DNA of 48,119 nucleotides from Cytophagaceae bacterium. Lineage in GTDB: Bacteria; Bacteroidota; Bacteroidia; Cytophagales; Flexibacteraceae. The DNA lies in the NCBI GenBank assembly GCA_027485575.1, contig JAIXQU010000023.1:1-48119 (forward strand), read 5' to 3'. This document shows, piece after piece, positions 8,112-16,890 of this stretch. Under the pieces are notes generated by a model. The model was not told where the DNA came from. It did not search any database and saw only the letters and a program-made list of their open reading frames with translations. The position numbers and the translations under genes were made by a program. Every line of letters begins with the position of its first letter. Within the stretch, counting starts at the first letter, position 1.

Positions 8112-8993
8112 ATGAATCGATTAATTAAGAAATATCAGGGAAAAAGTAAAACGGTTTTTATTCCATTAATAGCAATACTCTCTGTTTTTTCAAATACAGG
8201 TTGTACGGAAAAAGATGAAATTCCGGCTGTTAAATTTGTTCCCATCGAAGACAAAGGTTGGGGATTTAGTACCGAACCCGTATGGGCAGATGAGTTTAAT
8301 GTGGATGGCAAACCAGATCCAACCAAATGGACTTATGAAGTTGGCAACGGAAACAGTGGATGGGGAAACAATGAAAAGCAGTATTATACAAAAGGAGATA
8401 ATGCAAATATTTCGGGCGGAATTTTAACTATCGAGGCACGAAAAGAAGATAAATCCGGGTTCTCGTATACTTCTACAAGAATGATAACGAGGGATTTTGC
8501 CAGTTGGACCTATGGCAGATTTGTTGGAAGAATAAAAATACCTGCAGGAAGAGGGACATGGCCAGCGTTCTGGTTGTTGCCAACCGATAATGCTTACGGA
8601 AATTGGCCTAAATCAGGAGAAATAGACATAATGGAGCATGTTGGTTATGAACCAAATAAAGTCCACACAAGTTTGCACACTGAGGCAAACAATGGACTAA
8701 CTGGCAATCCGAAAACTAATTTTCTTATTATTCCTACAGCAATCTCAGATTTCCATATCTACAAAGTGGATTGGACACCCTATGCAATCAGAGGGTATGT
8801 AGATGATGTGAAAATATTTGAATATGTAAACTCCAATACTGGCTTTGCTTCATGGCCATTTAATAAGAAATTCTTCATGATCCTTAACGTTGCCGTTGGT
8901 GGCAATTGGGGAGGTGCTCAAGGTATCGACGATGGTATATTCCCTGCAAAAATGGAAGTAGACTATGTTCGTGTTTTTAGTTTGGTTAATTAG
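8112..8993 (+). CDS. GH16 family endo-beta-glucanase lipoprotein, laminarinase-like
   Basis: 293 residues. The lipobox cysteine is residue 31 (SNTGC), placing the enzyme on the cell surface or in the outer membrane. The catalytic domain starts with VWADEFNVDGKPDPTKWTYE and GWGNNEKQYYT. The active-site motif GEIDIMEHVG gives nucleophile E170, assisting D172 and acid/base E175. FMILNVAVGGNWGG near the C-terminus is typical of the laminarinase branch of GH16. It should cut internal beta-1,3 (or mixed 1,3/1,4) glucan bonds at the surface so that the SusC/SusD pair can import the products. It is the last gene before a strong terminator. No exo-acting glucosidase is present in the window. Exact linkage specificity is inferred. 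Confidence 0.93.
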   Translation: MNRLIKKYQGKSKTVFIPLIAILSVFSNTGCTEKDEIPAVKFVPIEDKGWGFSTEPVWADEFNVDGKPDPTKWTYEVGNGNSGWGNNEKQYYTKGDNANISGGILTIEARKEDKSGFSYTSTRMITRDFASWTYGRFVGRIKIPAGRGTWPAFWLLPTDNAYGNWPKSGEIDIMEHVGYEPNKVHTSLHTEANNGLTGNPKTNFLIIPTAISDFHIYKVDWTPYAIRGYVDDVKIFEYVNSNTGFASWPFNKKFFMILNVAVGGNWGGAQGIDDGIFPAKMEVDYVRVFSLVN

Positions 8994-9012
8994 TATAAAG
9001 TTAAGTAGTGAT

Positions 9013-9040
9013 GGCAGGTTTTACCTGCCTCACTTTTTTA
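9013..9040 (+). terminator. Rho-independent terminator after the PUL
   Basis: GGCAGGT (9013-9019), a TTT loop and ACCTGCC (9023-9029) form a perfect 7-bp stem, followed by a T6 run (9034-9039). It lies 19 nt after the GH16 stop codon and ends the PUL transcript. The convergent ald gene ends just beyond it. Confidence 0.85.
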
Positions 9041-9084
9041 ATCTTTGACATTAGAATTATCCTTAAGAATTATGGAAATCCTGC

Positions 9085-10311
9085 CTACATCCTCGCCATT
9101 TTAAATAAGGCCAGGTCCTTGAATTTCAAATTCAATCTTCTCGCAATTCCCTTTTGAGTTACCGCACCTTTGAAACAATAGACGCCTTTCATAAACCATT
9201 CTTTGGTGAAAATCATATCTTCCATTCCGCCCAAATCGGCTGCCCTAATTATCATTGGAGTAAGAATATTGCTTAGTGCAGTTGTAGCTGTATGAGCCAC
9301 CCTCGAAGCGATATTGGGAACTCCGTAGTGAATAACTCCATATTTCTTAAAAACCGGATCAGCATGGTTTGTCATTCTTGAAGTTTCAAAACAGCCGCCT
9401 TGATCAATGCTAACATCTATGATGATAGAATCTGGCTTCATGGATGAAACCATTTCTTCGGTGACAACACATAATGTTAAACCCTCTTCTGCCCGAATTG
9501 CACCAATAACAACATCAGCCCTTTTTAATGCATCACTCAGATTGGCAAAGTCAATTGTGGAGGTAAAAAGCTGATTACCAAGACGCTGTTTCATCCGACG
9601 AAGCTTATACAGGTGGTTATCAAAAACCTTAACTTCAGCACCTAACCCTAGCGCATTTCTGGCAGCATACTCCCCTACCGTACCAGCGCCAATGATGACA
9701 ATTTTTGTCGGTGGAACTCCGGTCACTCCTCCCATAATAATACCCCTTCCATTGTTTCGGCTATTGAGATATTCAGCCGCAATCAATAGAACTGTATTGC
9801 CAGCAATTTCGCTCATCGCCCTAACTATAGGCATAGATCCAACTACATCTTCAATCATCTCAAAAGCAATTGCGGTGATTTTCTTTTGGTTAATTGCATT
9901 GAAGTAGTCAGCACTTAATTGGGATAAATGTAGTGCAGAAATCAGGGTAGTTCCTGGTTGCATTAAGGCAATTTCTTCAAGTGTAGGTGGAGTTACTTTC
10001 ATAACAATATCACCACTTTTGTAGAGCTCTTCTTTAGAATAGCATATCTGAGCCCCTGCTTCTGAATATAAATTGTCATGAAACTTGGCCCCGTTTCCTG
10101 CCGATGCCTCAAGAAATACTTCATGCCCATTGTTCACCAAAAGTGCCGCTGCCTCTGGGGTGAGACATAGCCGGTTTTCCTGCATATACTCCTCTTTCGG
10201 CACCAAAATGGCAAAGCCCTTTTTACGGGAGCTTACCTCAAGCAGTTGTTCTTTGGGTTTTAAGGCTTCAGAAGTGAGTGCCTTTACTTCGGACGAGATT
10301 TCAATTTTCAT
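9085..10311 (-). CDS. ald: Alanine dehydrogenase
   Basis: About 408 residues from the ATG at 10309-10311. It belongs to the AlaDH/PNT family: NAD-dependent reversible deamination of L-alanine to pyruvate and ammonium. Visible motifs are VPKEEYMQENRLCLTPEAAA (N-terminal domain), a catalytic lysine candidate at 105 (VMKV), histidine 128 (ALHLS), the Rossmann loop GAGTVG at 208-213 with VKVFD after it, and the conserved DVSIDQGG. The N-terminus is about 30 residues longer than the classic enzyme before VPKE. The start chosen begins MKIEISSEV and overlaps the end of tsaE by 11 nt, which suggests translational coupling. An earlier in-frame start at 10338 would intrude further into tsaE and is less likely. 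Confidence 0.92.
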   Translation of the reverse strand: MKIEISSEVKALTSEALKPKEQLLEVSSRKKGFAILVPKEEYMQENRLCLTPEAAALLVNNGHEVFLEASAGNGAKFHDNLYSEAGAQICYSKEELYKSGDIVMKVTPPTLEEIALMQPGTTLISALHLSQLSADYFNAINQKKITAIAFEMIEDVVGSMPIVRAMSEIAGNTVLLIAAEYLNSRNNGRGIIMGGVTGVPPTKIVIIGAGTVGEYAARNALGLGAEVKVFDNHLYKLRRMKQRLGNQLFTSTIDFANLSDALKRADVVIGAIRAEEGLTLCVVTEEMVSSMKPDSIIIDVSIDQGGCFETSRMTNHADPVFKKYGVIHYGVPNIASRVAHTATTALSNILTPMIIRAADLGGMEDMIFTKEWFMKGVYCFKGAVTQKGIARRLNLKFKDLALFKMARM

Positions 10312-10732
10312 AAATCTTAACGCTAATATGGCGGTCAATTATGTTTAAATGCTCGATATTGAGCAGAATATAAGGCTTTACCGGTTTGAACCCAATGGCA
10401 GAGGCCCACTCTATCAGACAAAAATAACCAGAATCTACCAATTCAAACAGCCCTATTTCTAAAGCTTGGTCCAGTGTCTTCAATCTATATAAGTCAAGAT
10501 GGTAAATAATGGCATTTACATCCGATTTATATTCGTTAACCAAAGAAAAGGTTGGGCTGTTTACATCTCCTGCAACCCCTAATTTTTTACACAAACTTTG
10601 AATCAAAGTTGTTTTCCCGGCGCCCAAATCGCCTTCAAACAGCCATATTTTCCTATCGGAGAACCTACCAATTAATTCATTGGAAAGTATGTCTAAATCC
10701 TCTAATGAATATGTTTTTCCCCAATCAGACAT
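10301..10732 (-). CDS. tsaE: tRNA threonylcarbamoyladenosine biosynthesis ATPase TsaE
   Basis: 143 residues, the usual TsaE length. The Walker A motif GDLGAGKTT is at 34-42, followed by SPTFSLVNEY and YHLDLYRL, all diagnostic of the family, and IEWA toward the C-terminus. TsaE is the ATPase that supports TsaB/TsaD in making the t6A modification on ANN-decoding tRNAs. It is cytoplasmic. It overlaps the downstream ald gene by 11 nt. The partner tsa genes are not in this window. Confidence 0.95.
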   Translation of the reverse strand: MSDWGKTYSLEDLDILSNELIGRFSDRKIWLFEGDLGAGKTTLIQSLCKKLGVAGDVNSPTFSLVNEYKSDVNAIIYHLDLYRLKTLDQALEIGLFELVDSGYFCLIEWASAIGFKPVKPYILLNIEHLNIIDRHISVKIYEN

Positions 10733-10800
10733 TTGTGTCAGACACCTTTAAATAAATAATTAAAAAAAAATTGACTCCCCCTGAAACCAATGAAGTTGAT

Positions 10801-11205
10801 TTATTTACCACTTTGATTTTCGTCAAAAGAAAGACTTACTGAATTGATACAATACCTAAGCCCCGTTGGATTTGGGCCGTCGTCAAAAACATGGCCCAAA
10901 TGCCCTTCACATTTGGCACAAGTCACCTCAATCCTGGTCATAAAATGGCTGTTATCAGTAATCAATAAAACAGATTCAGGATTAAAGACATCAAAAAAAC
11001 TTGGCCAACCTGAACCAGAATCATATTTGGTTACAGAACTAAATAAAGAGTTGTTACAGCCTGCACAAGAATACAATCCAACACCCTTGAACTTGTCATA
11101 CTTTCCGCTAAAAGCAAACTCAGTTCCTTTTTTCCTTAAAATTCTGAATTGTTCCGGGTCAAGCTTGGATTTCCATTCCTCTTCTGACTTGATTATTTTG
11201 TCCAT
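10801..11205 (-). CDS. msrB: Peptide-methionine (R)-S-oxide reductase
   Basis: 134 residues. The two zinc-binding pairs CAGC (C47, C50) and CAKC (C96, C99) and the catalytic cysteine C119 in RYCINS are all present, as are the family motifs [11 protein letters not shown] and [11 protein letters not shown]. The enzyme reduces the R form of oxidised methionine in proteins. No signal peptide, so it is cytoplasmic. It starts 9 nt after the DUF4159 gene on the same strand and is probably co-transcribed with it. Confidence 0.96.
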   Translation of the reverse strand: MDKIIKSEEEWKSKLDPEQFRILRKKGTEFAFSGKYDKFKGVGLYSCAGCNNSLFSSVTKYDSGSGWPSFFDVFNPESVLLITDNSHFMTRIEVTCAKCEGHLGHVFDDGPNPTGLRYCINSVSLSFDENQSGK

Positions 11206-11214
11206 CTATAAAAC

Positions 11215-11886
11215 CTAAAAAGACTTGGTTAATGAATAACTCAGGATGTTTGCACCCATTTGAAGTGCCTGTTGACGAATAGGTTCAGGGTCGTTATAAA
11301 CGGATTGATCCTCCCAACCATTTCCTAAATCACATTCAAAAGAATAAAAACAGATTAATCTACTCTGAAAAAATAGTCCAAAACCCTGGGGTGGTTTTCC
11401 ATCATGTTGGTGCACCTTGGGCAATCCTTTTTCGAAGTTATACTTCTGGTGATAAATGGAATGGGAAAAAGGAACTTCCACAAAATCCAACTCAGGGAAA
11501 ACTTTTTTCATTTCTCTTCTTATAAACTTATCCATTCCAAAGTTGTCATCCAGATGAAGAAATCCGCCGGAAATCAAATACTTACGTAAATTCTGAACTT
11601 CATCCGGATTGAAAACCACATTGCCATGGCCAGTCAAATGAACAAATGGATATTGAAAAATCTCCACACTTCCCGGCTCCACTATTGCCTCTTCGGGAGA
11701 AATATTGAGTTTAAGGTTTCTATTACAAAAATCAATCAGATTGGGTAAGGACGTTTTGTTTGCATACCAATCTCCACCCCCATTGTACTTCATTTTTGCA
11801 ATCTGATAGCTGTAAGGCGTACTTCTTTGGGCAACCAGACTTCCTGAAACCAAAAATATACATCCAAAAAACAAAATGAACTTCAT
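11215..11886 (-). CDS. DUF4159 secreted protein
   Basis: 223 residues with a signal peptide (residues 1-20, hydrophobic, ending LVAQ). The mature part begins RSTPYSYQIAKMKYNGGGDW and contains VHLTGHGNVVF, LRKYLISGGFLHLDDNFG and HSIYHQKYNF, characteristic of DUF4159, a family with a flavodoxin- or glutamine-amidotransferase-like core found widely in Bacteroidota. No enzymatic activity is established. It would act in the periplasm. It sits directly ahead of msrB with a 9-nt gap. Confidence 0.88.
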   Translation of the reverse strand: MKFILFFGCIFLVSGSLVAQRSTPYSYQIAKMKYNGGGDWYANKTSLPNLIDFCNRNLKLNISPEEAIVEPGSVEIFQYPFVHLTGHGNVVFNPDEVQNLRKYLISGGFLHLDDNFGMDKFIRREMKKVFPELDFVEVPFSHSIYHQKYNFEKGLPKVHQHDGKPPQGFGLFFQSRLICFYSFECDLGNGWEDQSVYNDPEPIRQQALQMGANILSYSLTKSF

Positions 11887-11952
11887 GCTGCAAAGATCAA
11901 AAAATGTAAACGGAAAATCCTTTTTTTTACTGTAGAAAAATCAAAACCATCC

Positions 11953-12435
11953 TTATTCATTGGCCATAGTTTGATAATCAGGAAGAGAAGAAAGCTGAAT
12001 ATATTCTCCTGTTTGTGAAAAGGTCAATACTTTATGTGATTTTCCATTCGTTAACCAGATGTATTTTGCCTTTATGTATTGGTTGTATTGAAGTGCTTGT
12101 CGGGCGGTTTCTTCATCAATATCGGTAAATGGCTCTTTGCATTCAACGAGCAATATGGGTTTACCCTGGGTTCCAAACCCAACAATGTCAGCTCTTTTGA
12201 GTGATTTCGGAGAAAAAGCCCGTTCAATGGACAGCAAACCTTCTGAAAAACCAGTTTTATGAATCAACCAAAAAATGGCATGCTGTCTTACCCATTCTTC
12301 AGGGGTTAGCTTCAACCATGCTTTTCTTATGTTATCTCGTATCCACAATCCGTCATTTCTATGCTCCAGATCCAACGAAGGAATTAGTAAATCCAGGGCT
12401 GGATACGCTTGAAGCAGTTCCTCTATTTCAGGCAT
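11953..12435 (-). CDS. Small HsdR-N-like protein with PD-(D/E)XK nuclease motif
   Basis: 160 residues resembling the N-terminal domain of type I restriction R subunits (HSDR_N_2 type). The sequence RADIVGFGTQGKPILLVECKE supplies the PD-(D/E)XK pattern: D83, E98 and K100, with E71 upstream in LSIERAF. QALQYNQYIKAKYIWLTNG is the conserved second half. No helicase domain or methylase partner is nearby, so this is not a restriction system. Stand-alone copies are common in Bacteroidota and their role is unknown to me. Its ATG directly abuts the stop codon of the preceding penicillin-acylase gene. Confidence 0.8.
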   Translation of the reverse strand: MPEIEELLQAYPALDLLIPSLDLEHRNDGLWIRDNIRKAWLKLTPEEWVRQHAIFWLIHKTGFSEGLLSIERAFSPKSLKRADIVGFGTQGKPILLVECKEPFTDIDEETARQALQYNQYIKAKYIWLTNGKSHKVLTFSQTGEYIQLSSLPDYQTMANE

Positions 12436-14868
12436 TTATAGTTTGAATTGAAGAATCTTTTGCTGGCCTAGCCTCCAAGGTTCAATAAAATTGTCATAAA
12501 AAGGAGAAGCAGAATTGCCCGATTGCCCCCCCGGGTAAATACCAAAGGCTTTTACCTTTGGCCCCAATTCAACAATCATTTTCCATGATTGCCCATTGGT
12601 AGGACCTGTTGCGTTCACTATTCCTTTCCCTCCTCCGGTAAATAAAGTTTCAGTTCCAAGGCCAGGCATCAATCCTAAATGTCCAACCTTGGTGCCTTTA
12701 AAATTTCCCCAAAGATATTGGGCTTTATTTCCCTGAAATTCTCCCAATCTTCTTTCCAAAGAATCCAGGGCAAAGTGAAATGCTTCAGCCATCAATTCAG
12801 AGCCAGTTTCCATCTTTTTGGTTTTGGAAATATCAAACCAATCTGAATTGTCCTTTTCAACCAGAATCTGCCATGTGACATGCTTGTCTGGGTACCTAAG
12901 CCCGGATTTGAAATTATCACCCCATACCCTATCCATCCAGATTCCAAACCAGGTCTCAAATAGGGTTGGTCCAATCTCATTCGGATCGTTATTAAGATTC
13001 CACTTTGAAAGGATATCAGTTGCCCATTTTGCCTTTTTACTTTTGCTTTTAACCATTTGCAACATGGTAGACAACGTTTTCTCCGCCCATAAATTTTTAC
13101 TGTCATTCTGAAGACGGATCATGGAAGAAATTGTAAACATTGAATCGGAACCTAAAACCTGATTGATCCTTTTCCCTCTTTCAACTGCATAATAATCCCA
13201 TCCCAAATAATATGGGTAAATGGTGTCTGCAGGAATTTGATTGGCTGAGCTAACAAAACCAGATTTCGGGTTAATCGACTTAGGCAACTGATCTTTTGGA
13301 ATATAACCTGCCCAATGGTGATCGGCAGAACCGGCCATAAGCAAAAACTTTCCTTGTTCATTCCAACGAACAGGAATTTTTCCGAATTGAGCAAACATTC
13401 CAATATTTCCTTTTTTGTCCGCCACCACAAAATTTTGGGCAGGACACATATATGTTGAAAGAGCAAACGGAACCTGGTCGACAGAACTGAGGTGGTTTAA
13501 CCTTAAAAATGCAAGCAACTCATTTCCAGGATCGTGGGCAGTCCAACGTAGAGCATGTCCTTCGGGAATATTATTTTGAAATGGCTTTTCCTTTCTTTGG
13601 TAGACCAAAGGACCAAAGTCTGTCCAATACATTGTATCCGTAACGGTCATTTGTCCTCTGACCTCATAATTCATAATCGACCTTTTTATGGGCTTCCAAA
13701 CACCATCCATCCAATAATATTTTTTTGTATTATCTTTAAATACAACTCTATACCAGTCAGTTACATCAGGATAACCATTTGTTACGCCCCAGGAAAAATT
13801 CTCATTAAACCCTGAAATTACACCGGGCGAACCGGGCAAAGTAGCACCCATACAATGGTAACCAGGGGCTTTTAACTCTGCTACATACCATGTAGCAGGC
13901 AGCTTCATGGACAGATGGGGATCATTGGCTAAAATCGGAAATCCAGATTTGGTTTTACGGCCCGAAACGGCCCAATTGTTTGATCCTATTTCATCATCGT
14001 CTTCTAGTTTTGGTCCCGAATTAATAGGTATGGAAGTATCTGTTGTATCGGTCCAACCCATTGAAACCGGCACTTTTGGAATGGTCAATTTCGCAAAATT
14101 CCATGGCGTTCCTTTTGGAATGATGGGTTCCTCATCCGGAAGGTGGGTTGGAAACAACTGATCTACAACCGATTTGCCAAATGTTTCCAGAATCTTATTC
14201 AGATCCTTATCATCAGAATTTCCTGAAAGGGTAAAAGCCATTCTTTTCAACAAAAGGCCTGTATTTTCTGGTTTCCATTTTTCAGGACCATAATCAAGAA
14301 TTTTAAATTCTAAAGGCAATTGACGCTTAGGCCAGGAGGATATTGCTTGATTTATCCCTTCTGAATATGCTTCCAGCGCAATTCTTGTTTTGGGATTTTT
14401 CATCATTTCCAATCCTGATCTTCTGGCTGCTTCAGGTATTCCGAATCTTCTTTGAAACTTATCCAGTTCAAGTGCCTTCGGACCAATTACTTTGGATAGC
14501 TGACCTGAAGCAGCAAGATTCTGGAAATCCATTTGCCATAATCTATGTTTTGCAGTAATAAAACCTTGACCCAAAAACAAATCGGATTCGGTTTCCGCTT
14601 GAATATGGGGAATCAGATTTTGGTCTAACTCTATTTTAATGGGACCAGCCTGCCCTTTAATTGTATAAACACCGGGGCTTTGATATTCTTGTAGTGTTAC
14701 CTGAAATGCTCCTTCAAAAGGGCTTAAAAAGATTCCCAATGGAGGCGTTAATCCAAATCTGGTATTTAAACCATAAACAGCACCAATCAGAAAAACAATC
14801 CAGAATATCCAACTCCAAGATCTGGATTGCCTTATAGATGAAGGGTAAAAGCTTCCAAGTTTGGCCAT
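12436..14868 (-). CDS. Penicillin acylase family (S45) N-terminal nucleophile hydrolase
   Basis: 810 residues. A membrane anchor lies at about 19-35 (SWIFWIVFLIGAVYG). The A-chain region includes IPHIQAETESDLFLGQGFITAKHRLWQMD. Autocatalytic cleavage is expected at DEIG|SNNW, leaving S296 as the nucleophile; NDPHLS and NATGPTNGQSW further on are conserved in the family. Such enzymes hydrolyse amides such as acyl-homoserine lactones or beta-lactam side chains, but the substrate cannot be told from sequence. It is anchored at the membrane facing the periplasm. Its TAA abuts the ATG of the HsdR-N-like gene. Confidence 0.92.
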   Translation of the reverse strand: MAKLGSFYPSSIRQSRSWSWIFWIVFLIGAVYGLNTRFGLTPPLGIFLSPFEGAFQVTLQEYQSPGVYTIKGQAGPIKIELDQNLIPHIQAETESDLFLGQGFITAKHRLWQMDFQNLAASGQLSKVIGPKALELDKFQRRFGIPEAARRSGLEMMKNPKTRIALEAYSEGINQAISSWPKRQLPLEFKILDYGPEKWKPENTGLLLKRMAFTLSGNSDDKDLNKILETFGKSVVDQLFPTHLPDEEPIIPKGTPWNFAKLTIPKVPVSMGWTDTTDTSIPINSGPKLEDDDEIGSNNWAVSGRKTKSGFPILANDPHLSMKLPATWYVAELKAPGYHCMGATLPGSPGVISGFNENFSWGVTNGYPDVTDWYRVVFKDNTKKYYWMDGVWKPIKRSIMNYEVRGQMTVTDTMYWTDFGPLVYQRKEKPFQNNIPEGHALRWTAHDPGNELLAFLRLNHLSSVDQVPFALSTYMCPAQNFVVADKKGNIGMFAQFGKIPVRWNEQGKFLLMAGSADHHWAGYIPKDQLPKSINPKSGFVSSANQIPADTIYPYYLGWDYYAVERGKRINQVLGSDSMFTISSMIRLQNDSKNLWAEKTLSTMLQMVKSKSKKAKWATDILSKWNLNNDPNEIGPTLFETWFGIWMDRVWGDNFKSGLRYPDKHVTWQILVEKDNSDWFDISKTKKMETGSELMAEAFHFALDSLERRLGEFQGNKAQYLWGNFKGTKVGHLGLMPGLGTETLFTGGGKGIVNATGPTNGQSWKMIVELGPKVKAFGIYPGGQSGNSASPFYDNFIEPWRLGQQKILQFKL

Positions 14869-14967
14869 TGGGATAAAGGAAAATTTGCAAATGCGAAGTA
14901 AATGAAATTTAACCTCTTAACTTATCCATTAAAATTTATTTTCGGGTAAAGCCTTACTTTTAAAAAA

Positions 14968-16134
14968 TCAAGCCCTCTTATTTGAAAGAAATTGAATCAA
15001 TGTTTTGCAAATCAATTCAGCCGAATTTCCATCCCCGTAAAAGCTTTCCTTAACATCAAATGGACTATTTTCAAAATGTTTTACAGCGCTCAATAGTTTT
15101 GATTTATCTGCATCAACCAAAATAGCTGCTCCTGATTCCACCAATTCTACCCACTCTGTTTCCGGCCTTAAAACAATACAAGGTTTATTATAAAAAAACG
15201 CTTCCTTTTGAACCCCACCTGAATCTGTAATTATCAACCCGCAAAGGCTTTCTAAAAGGACCATTTGCAGATAAGAAACGGGAGGAATAATCTGGATGGC
15301 AGTGTTCGAAATATCCCTAAAAAACGGGTCCTCTTCAGCAAACAATTGAATCATTTTCAATGTCCTGGGATGCAGAGGCAGAATTGTTTTCCAACTTTTG
15401 TTTTCGGAAGCTTGAATAAGACCCGATAAAATTTCTTTCAATCGGTCTTTTTGGTCTGTATTCGCATTCCTATGGACAGTAGCTAAAATGAATTTACCAT
15501 TTTCAAGCCCAAGTTTTTGAAACCATGAATATGAGGTATCCATGGCCAAATCTTTGAAATACAATGCATTATCAAACATAATATCGCCACAATGCATTAC
15601 CATTGGATGGTTGTGGTCCACATGGTTTGTTGGCATCAAACCAAATCCTTCCTTTTCTAAATTTGACAAACCACTCTTCGTTGGAGTAAACAAAAAAGTA
15701 GAAACATGGTCGGTCAAAATTCTATTTATTTCCTCTGGCATGGATTTGTTAAAACTTCTTAGACCTGCCTCAATATGAGCCACAGGTATTTGAATTTTTG
15801 AAGCCGCCAAGGCACCTGCCAGAGTGGAATTTGTATCTCCATAAACCAATACCAAATCTGGTTTTTCCACAACCAGCAAATTTTCAATGCTTTGCAGCAT
15901 TTGACCTGTTTGCTCTCCATGTTTGCCAGAACCCACATGAAGGTGAAAGGAAGGTTTAGGAATCTTCAACTCATCAAAGAACACATCACTCATTTCAGAA
16001 TCATAATGCTGACCCGTATGAACAATGAACTCTTCGAGGTTGGCGGAAAAATGGTTTTTAATTGCCCTGCTTATGGCTGCCGCCTTAATAAATTGAGGTC
16101 TGGCACCAACGATAGTAAATAATTTGAACTTCAA
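14968..16134 (-). CDS. wecB: UDP-N-acetylglucosamine 2-epimerase (non-hydrolysing)
   Basis: 388 residues. Motifs VGARPQFIKAA, VHTGQHYDSEMSD, VYGDTNSTLAGA, HIEAGLRSFNKSMPEEINR and ITDSGGVQKEAFF are those of WecB-type epimerases, which convert UDP-GlcNAc to UDP-ManNAc for surface polysaccharides. The start is a TTG at 16132-16134: an in-frame stop lies one codon before it and no ATG occurs until residue 48, well inside the fold. It follows rnc by 17 nt on the same strand. Other ManNAc pathway genes are not adjacent, although glycan genes occur at 31-37 kb. Confidence 0.95.
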   Translation of the reverse strand: MKFKLFTIVGARPQFIKAAAISRAIKNHFSANLEEFIVHTGQHYDSEMSDVFFDELKIPKPSFHLHVGSGKHGEQTGQMLQSIENLLVVEKPDLVLVYGDTNSTLAGALAASKIQIPVAHIEAGLRSFNKSMPEEINRILTDHVSTFLFTPTKSGLSNLEKEGFGLMPTNHVDHNHPMVMHCGDIMFDNALYFKDLAMDTSYSWFQKLGLENGKFILATVHRNANTDQKDRLKEILSGLIQASENKSWKTILPLHPRTLKMIQLFAEEDPFFRDISNTAIQIIPPVSYLQMVLLESLCGLIITDSGGVQKEAFFYNKPCIVLRPETEWVELVESGAAILVDADKSKLLSAVKHFENSPFDVKESFYGDGNSAELICKTLIQFLSNKRA

Positions 16135-16151
16135 GATTTAAACTTTTTTGA

Positions 16152-16889
16152 TTATTGACCGGCAGTCCAGACCAATGCTTTTTCTGCGGCAGCTTGCTCA
16201 GCTTTTTTCTTGCTTAAGCCTTTTCCAGAGCCTGCCAATTCTCCATCAATTTTTACCTCCGCCAAAAACTCTTTGTAATGGCTGGCCCCGCTTTCATTGA
16301 CAATTTCAAAGGCAACCTTCCGGTTTTTCCTTTGTGCCCATTCGATAAGCTGGCTTTTGTAGTTGATATTTTGTTCTACAATCGAGTCCAAATGAACGTG
16401 GGAATTGATTAGCTTTTTGATTATGAATTCCTTACATTTTATAAATCCATGATCCAGAAAAACGGCTGCAACCAACGCTTCCATAGCATCTCCATGCATA
16501 GAAGACCGGTTTAATTGTCCTCCTTTTTGTCTTTTATCGTGGTCTATCAAAGCCGAAAGACCAATTTTTCTAGCTAAGGCTGATAGGTGCTCGCCATTAA
16601 CAATCCTTGATCGGATTTCGGTTAAAAAGCCTTCTTCCTTATATGGAAATTTTTTAAAAAGGAATTCGGCAATTACGGCTCCAAGAATGGCATCACCCAG
16701 ATACTCAAGCCTTTCATTATGCTCTTTTGCCTTACTGGCGGCAGATGAGTGCCTTGTTGCCAATTTATAAAGGTCTATATTACGGGGAGTGAATCCAGTT
16801 AAATTCGTAATAGCTTCTTTGAGTGGCTTATCACTTGCTGAATTCTTAAGCGAAAAAGTTTTAAAAAATTGGGTTAGAAGCCCCTTCAC
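16152..16889 (-). CDS. rnc: Ribonuclease III
   Basis: 245 residues. The RNase III signature NERLEYLGDAILG gives E62 and D66; the second acidic pair is D134 and E137 in HGDAMEALVAAVF. A double-stranded RNA-binding domain forms the C-terminus (NYKSQLIEWAQ to KKKAEQAAAEKAL). It cuts double-stranded RNA in rRNA processing and RNA decay. The start is GTG at 16887-16889, one nucleotide after the fabF stop codon. The gene order acpP-fabF-rnc is conserved in Bacteroidota and many other bacteria. An N-terminal extension of about 20 residues precedes the catalytic domain. Confidence 0.96.
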   Translation of the reverse strand: MKGLLTQFFKTFSLKNSASDKPLKEAITNLTGFTPRNIDLYKLATRHSSAASKAKEHNERLEYLGDAILGAVIAEFLFKKFPYKEEGFLTEIRSRIVNGEHLSALARKIGLSALIDHDKRQKGGQLNRSSMHGDAMEALVAAVFLDHGFIKCKEFIIKKLINSHVHLDSIVEQNINYKSQLIEWAQRKNRKVAFEIVNESGASHYKEFLAEVKIDGELAGSGKGLSKKKAEQAAAEKALVWTAGQ

Positions 16890-16890
16890 A

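Noticed and set aside
10085-10348. Plus-strand frame opposite the start of ald
   Set aside because: Antisense to a well-supported gene, no recognisable features.
11953-12435. Type I restriction-modification system
   Set aside because: Only an HsdR-N-like domain is present; no helicase, specificity or methylase gene is nearby.
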